Assembly (NCBI GenBank): GCA_016720855.1
Contig: JADKJU010000002.1
Location: 868,001-932,000 of the forward strand
Direction: 5' to 3'
Source of the DNA: Betaproteobacteria bacterium
GTDB taxonomy: Bacteria; Pseudomonadota; Gammaproteobacteria; Burkholderiales; Usitatibacteraceae
Length of the DNA stretch: 64,000 bases
Below the pieces are notes generated by a model. That model did not search any database, was not told the DNA's origin, and saw nothing but the letters and a program-made list of their open reading frames with translations. Below are positions 41,612 through 50,288 of the stretch, in pieces; position 1 is the stretch's first letter; every line of letters begins with the position of its first letter. A program made the translations under genes and the position numbers.

Positions 41612-42388
41612 TCAAGGCAAGCGCCCGGCGGCGATCATGCGGGCGGCGAGCACGTTCACGGGAACCCAGGTGAGGTAGTCGTCGAACTCGTTGCCGGGCA
41701 CGGTCGAGAGTTCGTGCGACACAAAGACGGCATCGCCATCGAGGTTGCGCGACTCGTCGGTGCCCGGACCTGGACGTTGCATAGCGTTCGGCCCCAGCGA
41801 AAGAAGAATGAACGCCGCGCGGCGAGTGAGCTGATTCGCCGCCGGGCCGCAACCCGATGCGCTTGCGGCCGAACCCACGCCGCAGATCACGAGGTATCCC
41901 GGCCAATCGCCCAGGGCGGCCAGCGTGGCCTGCTGCATGCCGTTGGCGCGCGTCAGCGGATTCGCCACGCCACCGACCAGGTGGCCGGCTCCGAAGACGG
42001 CGTAACGGATGCGATTGGATTGCGTGCCCCACCCATCCCGCGCGAACCCGTCCTCATCGAGCGGCGCCAGGCCGATCGACGCCGCGGGAAGGAATCCATC
42101 GTGGAAGTTGGAGCAGTTGCCGTCCCGCGAATCGCCGCCGGCCGCGAAACTCTCCTCTCCGCGGCTGCCGGTCGTGGCGGGGCAGGCAAGCCTTCCGTGG
42201 GTCGCGGCAAAACCGAGCAGGGCCTCGCGCGCCTCGTCGAGGATACGCCGCGTATCCTCCTGCCGGCGCATCGCAACCTGGGCGGCGAGCGGAACGGCGA
42301 GCCCCGAGACCAGGATCGCGAGGACCAGCATCACCAGCATCACCTCCAGGAGCGTGAAGGCGGGAGAGGCATCCTGTTTCGCGCTCAT
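41612..42388 (-). CDS. MSHA-locus prepilin with LPCP/DGWG core (distal gene)
   Basis: 258 aa from ATG 42388. Prepilin motif PAFTLLEVMLVMLVLAILVSGLAVP: Ala replaces the usual Gly before the cleavage site, as seen in some MSHA pilins. The globular part has ALLGFAATHGRLACPAT and EDGFARDGWGTQSNRIRYAVF, the core shared by all four pseudopilins of this operon. It also has three further cysteines (NCSNF, VICGVG, GCGPAA). It is the last gene of the operon. Confidence 0.78.
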   Translation of the reverse strand: MSAKQDASPAFTLLEVMLVMLVLAILVSGLAVPLAAQVAMRRQEDTRRILDEAREALLGFAATHGRLACPATTGSRGEESFAAGGDSRDGNCSNFHDGFLPAASIGLAPLDEDGFARDGWGTQSNRIRYAVFGAGHLVGGVANPLTRANGMQQATLAALGDWPGYLVICGVGSAASASGCGPAANQLTRRAAFILLSLGPNAMQRPGPGTDESRNLDGDAVFVSHELSTVPGNEFDDYLTWVPVNVLAARMIAAGRLP

Positions 42389-42399
42389 GGCCGGGTTCC

Positions 42400-43974
42400 T
42401 CAAGGGCCCGTGACCACGACGTCGTTTCGGCTGCGGCTGGCAAGCGTCGCCACGCGGTTGTAGGACGCAGTCGCCGGGCCCTCCGGGTAGGAAAGATCCG
42501 CGGGACACTCGGGCGCCGCGGGATTGGCATTGAGGCGCCGCAGGTCCGCGTTGGCTCCCTCGAGCCAGTCGCGCACATCGGCATCCGCCATCGCGCTGCG
42601 TGACTGCCGCCCCGAATCGAAGAGTAGCGGAGGGCCGGCGACGAGCACCGCGTAGCGACGACCCTGCGAAGCCACGCCTGCGCCGTCTTGCGACACGAAG
42701 AGGCAGGTGAGGGAATCGCAGGCCGCCGGAGCGCCGGGGGCCGGCCGATTCGCGGGCGCCACCGAATAGAACACGTGCCGCTTCCACGCGCTCCACCAGG
42801 TGAAGCCGGTGGCGCCTGCCGTGCTGCCGTTGGCGTCGGCGATGCGGCACCCTGGCGCCCATTGCCCGAGCATGGTGGTGCCGCTATCGCGGACCGTGGC
42901 CAGGAACGGTGTATCGGGAACGCGCCCGAACAGCGTGCCGGACGAATCGGATCCGCGAAGAATGAGGTCCGGATCGCGGCTCCGGCACGCGGGCGCAGCC
43001 CAGGGCAGCAGGCCGCGGTTTTCGCTCCGCGCTGCGTAGTCACGAAGGCAGGCGGAAACTTCCTCGGCTACGCGGCGCATCACGCGCGGCATCAGGTCGT
43101 CGTAGGAAATGACGGCCAGCCGGTCGTTCACCCAGACGGTGCCGTCGCGGCCGGCTATCGGCCCGTGGATGAACCCGTCGCGATTGCCCGCGCGGCCGGC
43201 GGCATCGTTGCGATCGACGAAACGGGCATTGTCCTCGTCGGCGTAAGCGGGGCCGGGCGAGCGGTCGAGGTAGTTCGCCGGGTTGCACTTCGGCGTGAGC
43301 GTGGGAGGCGAGGTGAGGCAGTGGCCCGCGGCATTGCAGCGCCCGCCTTCGCAGGTGCGGGCCTGTGTCGTCGTCGATGCGCCGTTGCCTGCCCAGCGCG
43401 CGATCGGCGGACCCGGCGCGAAGATCACCGCGACCGCGCCGCCCCTCCCGGGCTCGTAGGGGCTGGGGGAAGTGCCGTCATGGATCACCGTGCCGGATGC
43501 GTCGCGAATGGTGATGGTGCCGAGCGCCGCCTCGGGGCTCATGTCGAGGCAGGCGGGGCTCACGGTGCAGTTGAGCAGGCCCTTGTGCTTGCTGGACACC
43601 GCGTACCACAGGCGCTCGCCGTGCGCATCGCGCAGGTCCGGCAGCCCCAGTGTCTTCCACGGCAGCCGCCCGAGGCGCTGCCATTGGCCCGTTTCGCCCG
43701 TCATCGAGCCGCACGTGGACTCGGCCCAGCCGTCGTCGTCGAGGTCGGGGCAGGGAAGGTAGCCGGGGCCGACGATCTCGTCGAGGGGCCGGCTGGTGGC
43801 GTGGGCGGTGAGCGCTTCTCGCGCGGTGGCGAGGGCCTGGTCGGTGATTGCGGCGCGTCGTGGGCCCGCGGCGCTGCGCGCGATGGCGGCGGTGAGCGCC
43901 GTCAGGACGGCGATGGCAAGGATGGCGGCGATGGCGACGAGGGCGATTCCCCGTTCGCGAAATGGGGGCGCCAT
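42400..43974 (-). CDS. Large pseudopilin-like protein without Glu5 (524 aa)
   Basis: The N-terminus MAPPFRERGIALVAIAAILAIAVLTALTAAIARS has a hydrophobic helix after Gly9 but no Glu5, like PilX or GspK. The core GYLPCPDLDDDGW, GRLPWKTLGLPDLRD and GERLWYAVS matches the LPCP/PW/DGWG pattern of its neighbours. The long second half contains about ten cysteines and a conserved-looking RVMRRVAEEVSACLRDYAA helix. The size and lack of Glu5 fit a tip-complex subunit, by analogy with GspK. The next gene starts 11 bases after its stop. Confidence 0.72.
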   Translation of the reverse strand: MAPPFRERGIALVAIAAILAIAVLTALTAAIARSAAGPRRAAITDQALATAREALTAHATSRPLDEIVGPGYLPCPDLDDDGWAESTCGSMTGETGQWQRLGRLPWKTLGLPDLRDAHGERLWYAVSSKHKGLLNCTVSPACLDMSPEAALGTITIRDASGTVIHDGTSPSPYEPGRGGAVAVIFAPGPPIARWAGNGASTTTQARTCEGGRCNAAGHCLTSPPTLTPKCNPANYLDRSPGPAYADEDNARFVDRNDAAGRAGNRDGFIHGPIAGRDGTVWVNDRLAVISYDDLMPRVMRRVAEEVSACLRDYAARSENRGLLPWAAPACRSRDPDLILRGSDSSGTLFGRVPDTPFLATVRDSGTTMLGQWAPGCRIADANGSTAGATGFTWWSAWKRHVFYSVAPANRPAPGAPAACDSLTCLFVSQDGAGVASQGRRYAVLVAGPPLLFDSGRQSRSAMADADVRDWLEGANADLRRLNANPAAPECPADLSYPEGPATASYNRVATLASRSRNDVVVTGP

Positions 43975-44097
43975 GGCGGTCCTCCGGAAGCGTGGGTCGT
44001 GTCCGGAGTTCTACCGATGCGACTCGCGATCGTCCCGCGGAAATTGCGGAAACGCTTCAGGGAATTTCGTCACGCGCGAAGGCGGAGGCGTAACGAG

Positions 44098-45498
44098 TCA
44101 GGGACAGTCTTCGCTGGCGATTGCGCCGGGAGCGGCGCACGCAGCGTTTGTCGAAGGGCAAGTGGCGATGGCTGAGACGTTCAGCGTCGACGAGAAATTG
44201 AAGAACTGGGTGAGCCGCGGCTCGATCGTCACCTGGTCGAAGTCGCCGCCGGGGTTTATCGTGAAGTTGGCGCGACCGTCGCCAGTGCGGCATGCGATCT
44301 TGGTTATCCGGATGGCCGATCCCCCGATGACGAAGTCGAAGCTGACTCGCTCCAGTTCCCCGGACTCACTTCCGAATCGGCCAAGCGTGACGCCGAGATA
44401 CCGTCCCGTTTGTGTGAAGGAAAATGTAAGTCCCTCGTTCGTTGCGCGGTTGGCTGTTGCGGTCGTTTGGGAGTTGGAGCCCGTGCCGATTGCACCGATG
44501 CCCGTGCCCACGTTGAGGTCGAAACCCACATTCCGTGCGGTGTCGCCGAAAGCCGTCACCGTGAAGGTGCCGAAATTGAGCGAATTCCGACCGGTGTTGA
44601 ACTGGGTCGAATTGCCGCCGGCTGCGGCGATGGACGCTGCCGTGAATTCCTGTGAGGCCGTCGTTGGGGGGGGCGCGGGCGCATCCCACGACTTTGCGGT
44701 CAGCCTGGCGCTATTGATCAAGTCGGAAGCGGAAACGGCAACGACGATATCGTCGAAGAACGCGGCATCGGAGGTCGCGGTCCCCGGGACGGAGTACGAC
44801 CATAACGCGTACGTGCCGCTGGCCTGGGTATTCGGGTACTCGCGCGTACCCGCGGAGGGAGGCGCGATGCGGGTCCCGCCTTCTGCAACAAAGGCGCCTG
44901 CACCGGACTCACCATGACTCACAAGGATGAATGCATATCCGGATGCCGTGCCTGCCTCGCTTTGTATCGACAGGCTGTTTGCCGCCAGGTTTCGATAGGC
45001 AAGGTAGGTACTGTCCCTTGTGTCGTGCGGCGAAGAATTGCACCTTCCGGTGCCGGGCACCGCGGCGACGGCCCAGGACTGCGTGTTGCAGTCGGTCATG
45101 CTGACGCCGCCTGCCTGAGTGAACCCGGCGGGGCCCGCGAAGACGCGGTACGAGATCTTTCGCCCCCATCCGTCGAGAGCGTCGGAGCGGCGCAGCGCAA
45201 GGGCAGCCCAGGGGATCACTCCGTTGGCCGAGTCGCACGTTGCGGAAGGGCCCGCGGGATCCTCGGTGCCGGCGTCGGCGGCGCCCGAGGCTGGACAGGG
45301 AAGGCGTTGATTGAGGCTGGCGAACTCGATGAGCGCATCGCGCACGAGTTTGAGATTCGCTTCAGTCGCGACGCGCCGGTCCAGCATGGCCTCGGATCGA
45401 AGATAGCTGCGGCCCAGCATCATGGCGGCCAACGCCAGGATCACCACGATCACGACAATCGCAGCAGCAAGACCGCGTTGAGACCGAAGCGGGAGCAT
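44098..45498 (-). CDS. Large pseudopilin-like protein with beta-rich C-terminal domain (466 aa)
   Basis: The N-terminus MLPLRSQRGLAAAIVVIVVILALAAMMLG has a pilin-like helix after Gly9 but no Glu5. The core EFASLNQRLPCPAS, GVIPWAALALRRSDALDGWGRKISYRV is present, with VVSHGESG-like ILVSHGESGAGAF. From about residue 270 a Thr/Asn/Gly-rich, predicted beta-sandwich extension follows (TGRNSLNFGTFTVTAFGDT, GRYLGVTLGRFG). It ends in several Cys (ATCPSTNAACAAPG, SEDCP). The extension looks like a ligand-binding or adhesive module added to a pilin scaffold. Confidence 0.7.
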   Translation of the reverse strand: MLPLRSQRGLAAAIVVIVVILALAAMMLGRSYLRSEAMLDRRVATEANLKLVRDALIEFASLNQRLPCPASGAADAGTEDPAGPSATCDSANGVIPWAALALRRSDALDGWGRKISYRVFAGPAGFTQAGGVSMTDCNTQSWAVAAVPGTGRCNSSPHDTRDSTYLAYRNLAANSLSIQSEAGTASGYAFILVSHGESGAGAFVAEGGTRIAPPSAGTREYPNTQASGTYALWSYSVPGTATSDAAFFDDIVVAVSASDLINSARLTAKSWDAPAPPPTTASQEFTAASIAAAGGNSTQFNTGRNSLNFGTFTVTAFGDTARNVGFDLNVGTGIGAIGTGSNSQTTATANRATNEGLTFSFTQTGRYLGVTLGRFGSESGELERVSFDFVIGGSAIRITKIACRTGDGRANFTINPGGDFDQVTIEPRLTQFFNFSSTLNVSAIATCPSTNAACAAPGAIASEDCP

Positions 45499-45508
45499 GG
45501 TCGATCCG

Positions 45509-46399
45509 TCAGTGAGCGCGCGGACCGAGTTGCGCCTTCGTCGCGACCGTCAGGATGGAGGGTCGAAGGACGAAGTCATCGAAATGGCCGGCGCTCGCCG
45601 GGTAGGACGGGAAGTCGTCGACGTAGTAGGGTGCAAGCGCAAGATTTGCAGCGTTTTTCGCCTCCTCAGTGCCCGAGGCCGTCCCCGCGCCGGCCTGCAA
45701 CACACCTTGGTTGTTGTACGCGCCCTCTCCGTTTTCACCATGGCTGATTACCACATAGGCGGCCCCGGTGGACGGGGTCAACGCTGAATTCATGGTCGTC
45801 CCGCCAGCGAGGTTCTTCACGTCCAGGCCTCGTCCGGCTGTCACGTTCTTGGGGTCTGTCCACTCGCTGGGCGTGAATGTGCTCGAGGGGGGGGAGGGAT
45901 TCACGCAATACCCGTTCGTGATGTCCACTGCGCCGTTCCGGTCCGCCGCACCCGCCGGATCACAGCGCGTGAAGTTCATCGAGCCTGCGCCTACGAAATC
46001 CGATGAAACACGATACGTCAGCCTGTTGCCCCAACCATCCGTGACGTCTTGCTCCGCAAGACCGAGAGCCTGCCACGGGACAACGCCGGTCGCCTGACTG
46101 GCTGCGCAAACCCCGGTGGGAGGATCGGGGTTCTCCTTGCCCGCATTCGCATCCGTGCCGGGCGCTGTCCCAATCGCGGGGCACGGAAGGCGGCGATGTT
46201 GCGAAACGAAGAGCGCAATTGCCGTCTCGACACCGGCCAGGCGCTGCCGCGTGACCTCGCGCCTTTGCTGTCCCAGCATGGACGTTGCGATCCCCGCAAA
46301 CATCGCCAGCAGGAACGACAGGACGACGATCACCACGGCGATCTCGATCAGCGTGAATCCGGTGGCACGCGCGGTGGCCGTCCTGCGCATGGTGATCAC
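45509..46399 (-). CDS. MSHA-locus prepilin with LPCP/DGWG core (first of four)
   Basis: 296 aa from ATG 46399 (ATG 46390 is also in frame). Classical prepilin motif TG/FTLIEIAVVIVVLSFLLAMFAG. The core is VSQHRRLPCPAIG, GVVPWQALGLAEQDVTDGWGNRLTYRV, then VVISHGENGEGAYNNQG, which is shared with the next gene. The ATG overlaps the stop of the upstream MshK-like gene by 4 bases. It is a candidate MshB/MshO-type minor pilin. Confidence 0.78.
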   Translation of the reverse strand: MITMRRTATARATGFTLIEIAVVIVVLSFLLAMFAGIATSMLGQQRREVTRQRLAGVETAIALFVSQHRRLPCPAIGTAPGTDANAGKENPDPPTGVCAASQATGVVPWQALGLAEQDVTDGWGNRLTYRVSSDFVGAGSMNFTRCDPAGAADRNGAVDITNGYCVNPSPPSSTFTPSEWTDPKNVTAGRGLDVKNLAGGTTMNSALTPSTGAAYVVISHGENGEGAYNNQGVLQAGAGTASGTEEAKNAANLALAPYYVDDFPSYPASAGHFDDFVLRPSILTVATKAQLGPRAH

Positions 46400-46830
46400 T
46401 CCGCCTTGCCGCCTTTGGTCGGGGCGGCCTGGGCCTTGTTCTGTGCCGCCGGCCTTCCGGCCCCTTCCCCGTTCTCGACAGTTGCGGGAGCCGGCGGCTC
46501 TGGAGGCAAGGGAATGGGTTCGTACCGCTCGACAATCCGCGGTTCGAGCAATCCCTGCATCCTTCCATCCCTGGCCGGGTAGGGCTGCTTGTCGAGAAAC
46601 ACGGTGCTCTTCCCGTCGCTGCGCTTCACGTATCCGGTGACGACGGGATCGGCCCGCATGGCGGATCCGGAGCCTTGCTTCACCTCCGTCGGGTCGCCGC
46701 GCCGCAATTGCTCCAGCGCCTCGCGTTCCTTCGGCGAATAGAAGAGAGTGCCCAGTTGCGGCTCTGCGGCCTGTTCCGCCATCGCGGCGCCCGAGAGCAG
46801 CAGCAGGAAAGCAGCGACGCTAGTTCGCAC
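46396..46830 (-). CDS. MshK/PilP-like periplasmic protein
   Basis: 144 aa. Signal peptide MRTSVAAFLLLLSGAAMAEQ. The mature part LGTLFYSPKEREALEQLRRG and GYVKRSDGKSTVFLDKQPY is a short beta-rich segment of the kind seen in MshK and in PilP-like proteins that contact the secretin. A Pro/Ala-rich tail follows. It overlaps the upstream MshJ-like gene by 11 bases. Similarity is weak; the assignment relies on gene order. Confidence 0.65.
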   Translation of the reverse strand: MRTSVAAFLLLLSGAAMAEQAAEPQLGTLFYSPKEREALEQLRRGDPTEVKQGSGSAMRADPVVTGYVKRSDGKSTVFLDKQPYPARDGRMQGLLEPRIVERYEPIPLPPEPPAPATVENGEGAGRPAAQNKAQAAPTKGGKAE

Positions 46831-47440
46831 GGTTGCCCCGCTTGTCCTTGAGCGATATCCACTCGAGCGTGCATTCTGCCTCGACCCGCGGGCCGGTGGC
46901 GGATACCGCGCCTACGGCCATCTTGCGAAGGGTGCAGCGGCTCAGCGGGTTGAACCCCCGTTCGGGCTTTGCGAGATCCTCGAGGAACGCGAGCGCGTCG
47001 CCCTCATGGAGGGCCAGCGCGTGAACCTTGACGCGGCTTCCCAGCACCTCCACCGCATTGAAGACGCGCCCTCCCGCAAGCGGCAGCGGCCGCTGTGCCG
47101 CGATCTCGTACTCCAGTCCCAGGAGGTGGTGGCGTGTTTTCAGGCGGTCGAGCCGCTCGATCAGGTCGAGGCGGCTTTCCTCCTGCAGTATCCCGCGCTT
47201 GACGAGGTCCTCGAAGATCTCCGAGGACGACTTCAGGTCTTCCCGTTCGCGCTTCGCGGCGTTCACGCGGGCCTGCGCCTCGGCGAGCGCCCGCTTCGAC
47301 GAAATATCGTCTCGCTTCTCCTTCTGCAGGTAAAGGAGGCTTCCCCAGGCCACGGCAGCCGCGGCCACGATGGCGAGCCCCAGGATCACCCACGCGATGC
47401 GCAGCGACCGGAAGCCCTCCTTGGAGAACATCACGTTCAT
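46820..47440 (-). CDS. MshJ/PilO-like inner-membrane alignment protein
   Basis: 206 aa. One N-terminal transmembrane helix (IAWVILGLAIVAAAAVAWGSLLY), a coiled-coil of about 60 residues (SSKRALAEAQARVNAAKRER), then a ferredoxin-like periplasmic domain ending CTLEWISLKDKRG. This is the PilO/GspM pattern. It is coupled to the MshI-like gene by a 4-base overlap. It would link the cytoplasmic ATPase assembly to periplasmic parts. Confidence 0.72.
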   Translation of the reverse strand: MNVMFSKEGFRSLRIAWVILGLAIVAAAAVAWGSLLYLQKEKRDDISSKRALAEAQARVNAAKREREDLKSSSEIFEDLVKRGILQEESRLDLIERLDRLKTRHHLLGLEYEIAAQRPLPLAGGRVFNAVEVLGSRVKVHALALHEGDALAFLEDLAKPERGFNPLSRCTLRKMAVGAVSATGPRVEAECTLEWISLKDKRGNRAN

Positions 47441-49071
47441 GACCGGGGCTCCGTCGCCCGGGACACCCGGACGCTGAACCGCGCCTGGCTCGTCACCGGA
47501 TCGCGCTCGCCCAGTCGCGCGGAGATGGCGCTGCGCGGCGTGATGTCGAGGGGGCTGTCGAAAAGGCTCGCCTGGTAACCGGGAATTGCCGCGATGTCGG
47601 CCACGAAGGCCTGGACGTTCGACAACGCCGCGCGGAAGCCCAGGCCGTCGATGGTCACCGTGGCTTCGAGGATCGCCACCGCATGGCGTCCCGAGGAAAA
47701 GGGGGCTTCCGCGGTCATTGCCGCAGGCCTCTGCCCGGTGCCTTGGGTCGGGTCGGCGCCCTTCGCCATCGCCTTCAGCGGAGGGGCTTCACGGGGAATG
47801 ATGGGAACCAGCAAAGGCGTGACCTTGTCGTCGTCGGCGGACTGCCACGCCACTTGCGTGAGCCGGATCTTCGGGTGCTTCTCGAGGACGACGGACACCG
47901 GCAGGAGGAACGACTCCACCGTCGGGTATTCGCGCAGCAACCCGGAATAGAATGCCACCGTGTCGCGCATCGTCTGCCCGCCGACGCCCTGCGCGGGCAT
48001 GGAGCGAGCGATGTCGTCGAGTTCCCGGTTGGAAGCCATGATCTGCCTGGCCGTCAGCAGGTCCTGCCCGCGGTTCTGGAGGGCCAGGGAGAGGTTCCAG
48101 CCGCCATAGGCCACCCCTGCCCCGAGGAAGGCGCCGGCGATCGAGTAGATCGCGATTCGCGCATTGCGCAGCATCGCGTAGCGGCGAAGCTCGGGGGAGG
48201 CGAAATTGTTGGCCCCGGGCCGGCGCAGGAACAGGTGCGACAGGACCTCCTCGGCGCTCGAGGACACGGGCGGGGGCTTGAGGCCCAGCTTCGCCGCCAC
48301 CTGCTCGATGTCGAGCAGCCGGTACTGGATCTGGTCGAAGTCGCGAAGCACCGGCTCGATCGAGGGTCGGTCCTTCGGGTGCAGGAGAACGCAGACCTCC
48401 AGCCCGTCCGTAGGCGCAAAATAGCGCAGCGTGTCCAGGTACTGCCAGGTCCTGCCGATCTCCTCGGCGAGGAAGTTGCCGAGCGTCTGGCCTTCCTCGA
48501 GATCGACGGGCGTGAGGCGGCTGAACTTGATTTCCTTGTTGCGGAAATAGGTCTGCCGCAGCGCGTCTCCCGGCGTGAAGGTCACCAGCAGCGTGTGCGG
48601 AAATTCGAGCCCCAGGTCGGAGAGCAGCCGGCCGCTGAAGACGGCGGAGGAATGGATTCCCTCGACGGGAACCTTCAGGCGCTCCAGAACTTCAACCCAG
48701 GGCCGCAGGATCTCGCCGTTGGTGATCGCCGTGTAAATGACGCGGTCGTCGCGGCGGCCATCCGCCTCGCGGCCCTGTGCGATGGCATGCCGGTAGGGCG
48801 TGCCGCGGAAGAGCTGGGAAAGCTTGCGCGTGAGCACCGCCTCCTGGTCGCGCCCCCCCAGGTGCGGGATCGTGTCGAGACGGAAGTCCTCCTCGGCAAG
48901 GTCGGTGATCAGGTGCGTCGGAACCTGCTGAAGGCCGTGCAGGTGGCGCTCGAAATCCTCCATGCCGGCGCCCGAGACCGGGAACACGGTGCGCCCCGTG
49001 ATGCGCCCCCCGTGGGCGACGAGGCTCACGAGGTTTTCGTTGGTCAGGTAGAGGAGGTGCCGGGCGGCCAT
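47437..49071 (-). CDS. MshI-like protein: PilM-type and PilN-type parts fused
   Basis: 544 aa. The first 300 residues form a PilM/GspL-like actin-fold cytoplasmic domain (LLYLTNENLVSLVAHGGR, DRVIYTAITNGEILRPWVEVL, LLVTFTPGDALRQTYFR). A transmembrane helix lies at about residues 310-330 (IAIYSIAGAFLGAGVAYGGW), followed by a PilN-like periplasmic part (VESFLLPVSVVLEKHPKIRL). It acts as the cytoplasm-to-periplasm connector of the pilus platform. It begins 6 bases after the mshG stop. Confidence 0.74.
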   Translation of the reverse strand: MAARHLLYLTNENLVSLVAHGGRITGRTVFPVSGAGMEDFERHLHGLQQVPTHLITDLAEEDFRLDTIPHLGGRDQEAVLTRKLSQLFRGTPYRHAIAQGREADGRRDDRVIYTAITNGEILRPWVEVLERLKVPVEGIHSSAVFSGRLLSDLGLEFPHTLLVTFTPGDALRQTYFRNKEIKFSRLTPVDLEEGQTLGNFLAEEIGRTWQYLDTLRYFAPTDGLEVCVLLHPKDRPSIEPVLRDFDQIQYRLLDIEQVAAKLGLKPPPVSSSAEEVLSHLFLRRPGANNFASPELRRYAMLRNARIAIYSIAGAFLGAGVAYGGWNLSLALQNRGQDLLTARQIMASNRELDDIARSMPAQGVGGQTMRDTVAFYSGLLREYPTVESFLLPVSVVLEKHPKIRLTQVAWQSADDDKVTPLLVPIIPREAPPLKAMAKGADPTQGTGQRPAAMTAEAPFSSGRHAVAILEATVTIDGLGFRAALSNVQAFVADIAAIPGYQASLFDSPLDITPRSAISARLGERDPVTSQARFSVRVSRATEPRS

Positions 49072-49077
49072 GGGGCG

Positions 49078-50280
49078 CTAGAACTTGATCTTGCTGATCA
49101 CGTCGTACAGCGGCAGGAAGATGGTGTAGAGAATCGCCACGATCAATCCCCCCAGCACGAGCGTCGTTGCCGGTCCGATGAGGCTTTGCATCTTGTTGAT
49201 GCCCTCGCGCACTTCGCGGTTGTAGAAGTAGCTCACGTTGACGAGCGCCGTGTCGAGCCCGCCCGTCGATTCGCCCACGCGCAGCATCCGCAGCACGAGC
49301 GGGGGGAAGAGCTTCGTGGCGGTGAAGGCCTGGCTGATGCCCTGCCCCTCGGAAATGGACCGGCCCACGCGCTGCAGCGCCTCCTCCATTATGCGGTTGC
49401 CCATGATCTTCTCGCAGATCTGGATGCAGTCGAGCACGCTGATGCCCGAGCGGTAGAGCATGGCGAAGAACGTGGAGAACCGCGCGAGCATGATCTTGAA
49501 GCGGATGGGCCCGATCACCGGCATCCTGATGGACAGGGACTCCAGGCGGCGCTGCAGGTTCTCGTTCGTCCGCGCGGTGACGAGGATCCCGGACACCACC
49601 GCGATCGGCACGCCGAGCAGCAGGTACCAGTACTTCACGAAGATGTTCGACAGCCAGATGAGCAGCTCGGTTTCGCGCGGCAGCTTTGGCACCAGCGACT
49701 TGAAGGTGGAGGCGAGCTGCGGGACGAGGAAGATCATGAGGACGAAGATTACGCCGACAACCACCACCATCACGATCGCGGGGTAGATGAGCGCCCGCTG
49801 GGCCTGGCTGGCCATCTCGTCCTGCCACTTGAGGTTCTCGGAGAGCTCGTCGAGCACCTCGCTGAGCTGCCCGCTCTGCTCGCCGGCGCGCACCAGCGCC
49901 ACGAAGACGGCGTCGAAAATGTACGGGTGGTTGGCCATGGCGTCCGAAAGCCTGAGGCCCCCCTCGATGTCCTCGATGAGCCCGGCCACCACCTGCCGGA
50001 AGCCGGGGTTGTCCACCGTGTCGCGCAGGTCGGTCAGCGCCTCGATGATGTTCACGCCCGCCTTGAGGAGCTGCGACAGGTGGAAGCAGAACGTGATGAG
50101 CTCCTGCCGAGTGACTCGCCGGGACCGGGCTGCGACGCTGCGTTTGACCGACTCGAACGTGACCAGGTCGAGCCCGAGGCGGCGAAGCCGCATCTCCAGG
50201 TCGATCGCGTTGGTGGCATCGAGGCTGCCGGAGGAGATCCGGCCTTCCTCGTCGACGGCGCGGTAGGCGAAGAGCGCCAA
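49078..50280 (-). CDS. mshG: MSHA biogenesis inner-membrane platform protein (GspF/PilC family)
   Basis: 400 aa from TTG 50280, chosen because GGAG precedes it by 4-5 bases and the frame before it is not family-like. Two GspF domains: QELITFCFHLSQLLKAGVNIIEAL and ARFSTFFAMLYRSGISVLDCIQIC, each followed by a helix pair, with FVALVRAGEQSGQLSEVL and MLRVGESTGGLDTAL as duplicated signatures. Three transmembrane segments. It works with the MshE ATPase to add pilins to the fibre base. It lies 8 bases after mshE. Confidence 0.9.
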   Translation of the reverse strand: MALFAYRAVDEEGRISSGSLDATNAIDLEMRLRRLGLDLVTFESVKRSVAARSRRVTRQELITFCFHLSQLLKAGVNIIEALTDLRDTVDNPGFRQVVAGLIEDIEGGLRLSDAMANHPYIFDAVFVALVRAGEQSGQLSEVLDELSENLKWQDEMASQAQRALIYPAIVMVVVVGVIFVLMIFLVPQLASTFKSLVPKLPRETELLIWLSNIFVKYWYLLLGVPIAVVSGILVTARTNENLQRRLESLSIRMPVIGPIRFKIMLARFSTFFAMLYRSGISVLDCIQICEKIMGNRIMEEALQRVGRSISEGQGISQAFTATKLFPPLVLRMLRVGESTGGLDTALVNVSYFYNREVREGINKMQSLIGPATTLVLGGLIVAILYTIFLPLYDVISKIKF

Positions 50281-50288
50281 GGCGACTC

